Shown: piece by piece, positions 22,311-22,744 of the stretch
How positions within the stretch are numbered: the first letter of the stretch is position 1
Layout of the letters: each line of letters begins with the position of its first letter
Origin: Pelagilacustribacter hypolimneticus
Lineage (GTDB): Bacteria > Pseudomonadota > Alphaproteobacteria > Pelagibacterales > Pelagibacteraceae
Assembly: GCA_965235125.1 (NCBI GenBank)
Contig: CBDDXH010000011.1
Location: forward strand, 1 to 22,744
Length of the DNA stretch: 22,744 nucleotides
Direction of reading: 5' to 3'
The notes under the pieces: generated by a model
The model's database searches: none
What the model saw: only the letters and a program-made list of their open reading frames with translations
What the model was told of the DNA's origin: nothing
Position numbers and translations under genes: made by a program

Positions 22311-22744
22311 TATTTTTTTGAATTTTTTATAAATTCTTTCAATGGCATTGCAGGATATCCCATAACAACCATTCCGTCTGGAATATCTTTAACAACACCG
22401 CTTCCGCCTCCGATTTTAACATTATTCCCAATTTTTAAGTGACCAGATATGCCTGCTTGCCCTCCTAAAGATACATTGTTTCCAATTATTGAGCTTCCAG
22501 CAAAACCAACTTGACCTGCTACAATACAATTATCTCCAATTTTTACATTATGCGCTACATGAACTTGATTGTCTAAGAAAGTATTTTTACCAATAATAGT
22601 ATCTCCAACAGAGCCTCTATCGATAGTGCAATTAGCACCAAGTTCGGCATTATCTTTTAATAGTACTTTTCCAATATGCGGAAATCTTAAATTTTTATCT
22701 TTTAAAGGTATAAAACCAAATCCTTTTAAGCCAATTTTGCATCC
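22310..22744 (-). CDS. lpxD: UDP-3-O-acylglucosamine N-acyltransferase, C-terminal part
   Basis: The gene enters from the right edge, so only the last 144 or so residues are visible. The reading shows continuous hexapeptide repeats of a left-handed beta helix (for example NCTIDRGSVGDTIIG, VHVAHNVKIGDN, GQVGFAGSSIIGN) and ends GGGSGVVKDIPDGMVVMGYPAMPLKEF, the usual LpxD end. The HVAHN motif contains the catalytic histidine of the family. LpxD adds the second acyl chain to UDP-acylglucosamine. The TAA stop overlaps the fabZ ATG by one base. Confidence 0.94.
   Translation of the reverse strand, partial: GCKIGLKGFGFIPLKDKNLRFPHIGKVLLKDNAELGANCTIDRGSVGDTIIGKNTFLDNQVHVAHNVKIGDNCIVAGQVGFAGSSIIGNNVSLGGQAGISGHLKIGNNVKIGGGSGVVKDIPDGMVVMGYPAMPLKEFIKNSKK

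Noticed and set aside
1..22744. CRISPR arrays, insertion sequences, rRNA or riboswitches
   Set aside because: No regularly spaced repeats, transposase motifs, rRNA segments or recognisable riboswitch cores were seen; the many A and T runs reflect base composition.

Overview
The window is about 22.7 kb of very AT-rich, densely packed bacterial DNA. Genes abut or overlap by 1-14 bases, intergenic spaces are tiny, and most proteins are rich in Lys, Ile and Asn. Gene content and order match a streamlined alphaproteobacterium. A Pelagibacterales (SAR11) genome is my best guess, inferred from composition, compactness and alphaproteobacterial order (tpiA-secG-pyrG-kdsA; ppiD-trpE-trpG-trpD-trpC-lexA; lpxD-fabZ-lpxA-lpxI-lpxB). 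No 16S gene is present to prove it.

Region 1 (1-2948, minus strand) is a housekeeping operon read right to left: triosephosphate isomerase, SecG, CTP synthase and the start of KDO-8-phosphate synthase. Region 2 (3007-10434, plus strand) starts at a divergent promoter. It holds a membrane-anchored PpiD-type chaperone fused transcriptionally to trpE, trpG, trpD and trpC, then lexA behind its own SOS box (GAAC-N7-GAAC), then gltX. The genes that often lie here in other alphaproteobacteria (moaC and moeA after trpC, comEC between lexA and gltX, gltA after gltX) are absent.

Region 3 (10435-19155) is the accessory part. Read leftward from 16929 is an operon for a five-component branched-chain-amino-acid/urea/amide-type ABC transporter (binding protein, two permeases, two ATPases), an acetamidase/formamidase-family enzyme and a 2-keto-4-pentenoate hydratase-like protein. 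Divergent from it is a 584-residue protein made of two nitrilase-type domains, of which only the first keeps the catalytic cysteine. Together they look like a system that imports a small amide or related organic-nitrogen compound and hydrolyses it. The exact substrate cannot be read from the sequence. No urease gene is present, which weakens a simple urea-uptake reading. The 249-base divergent intergenic region carries several inverted repeats that could be operators.

Region 4 (19156-22744, minus strand) is the lipid A/fatty acid cluster lpxD-fabZ-lpxA-lpxI-lpxB, entering the window from the right. In many alphaproteobacteria lpxB is followed by gltA and gltX, so region 3 appears to sit in the slot where gltA would be expected. 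That makes this the most interesting part of the window. No tRNA, rRNA, insertion sequence or CRISPR array was found.
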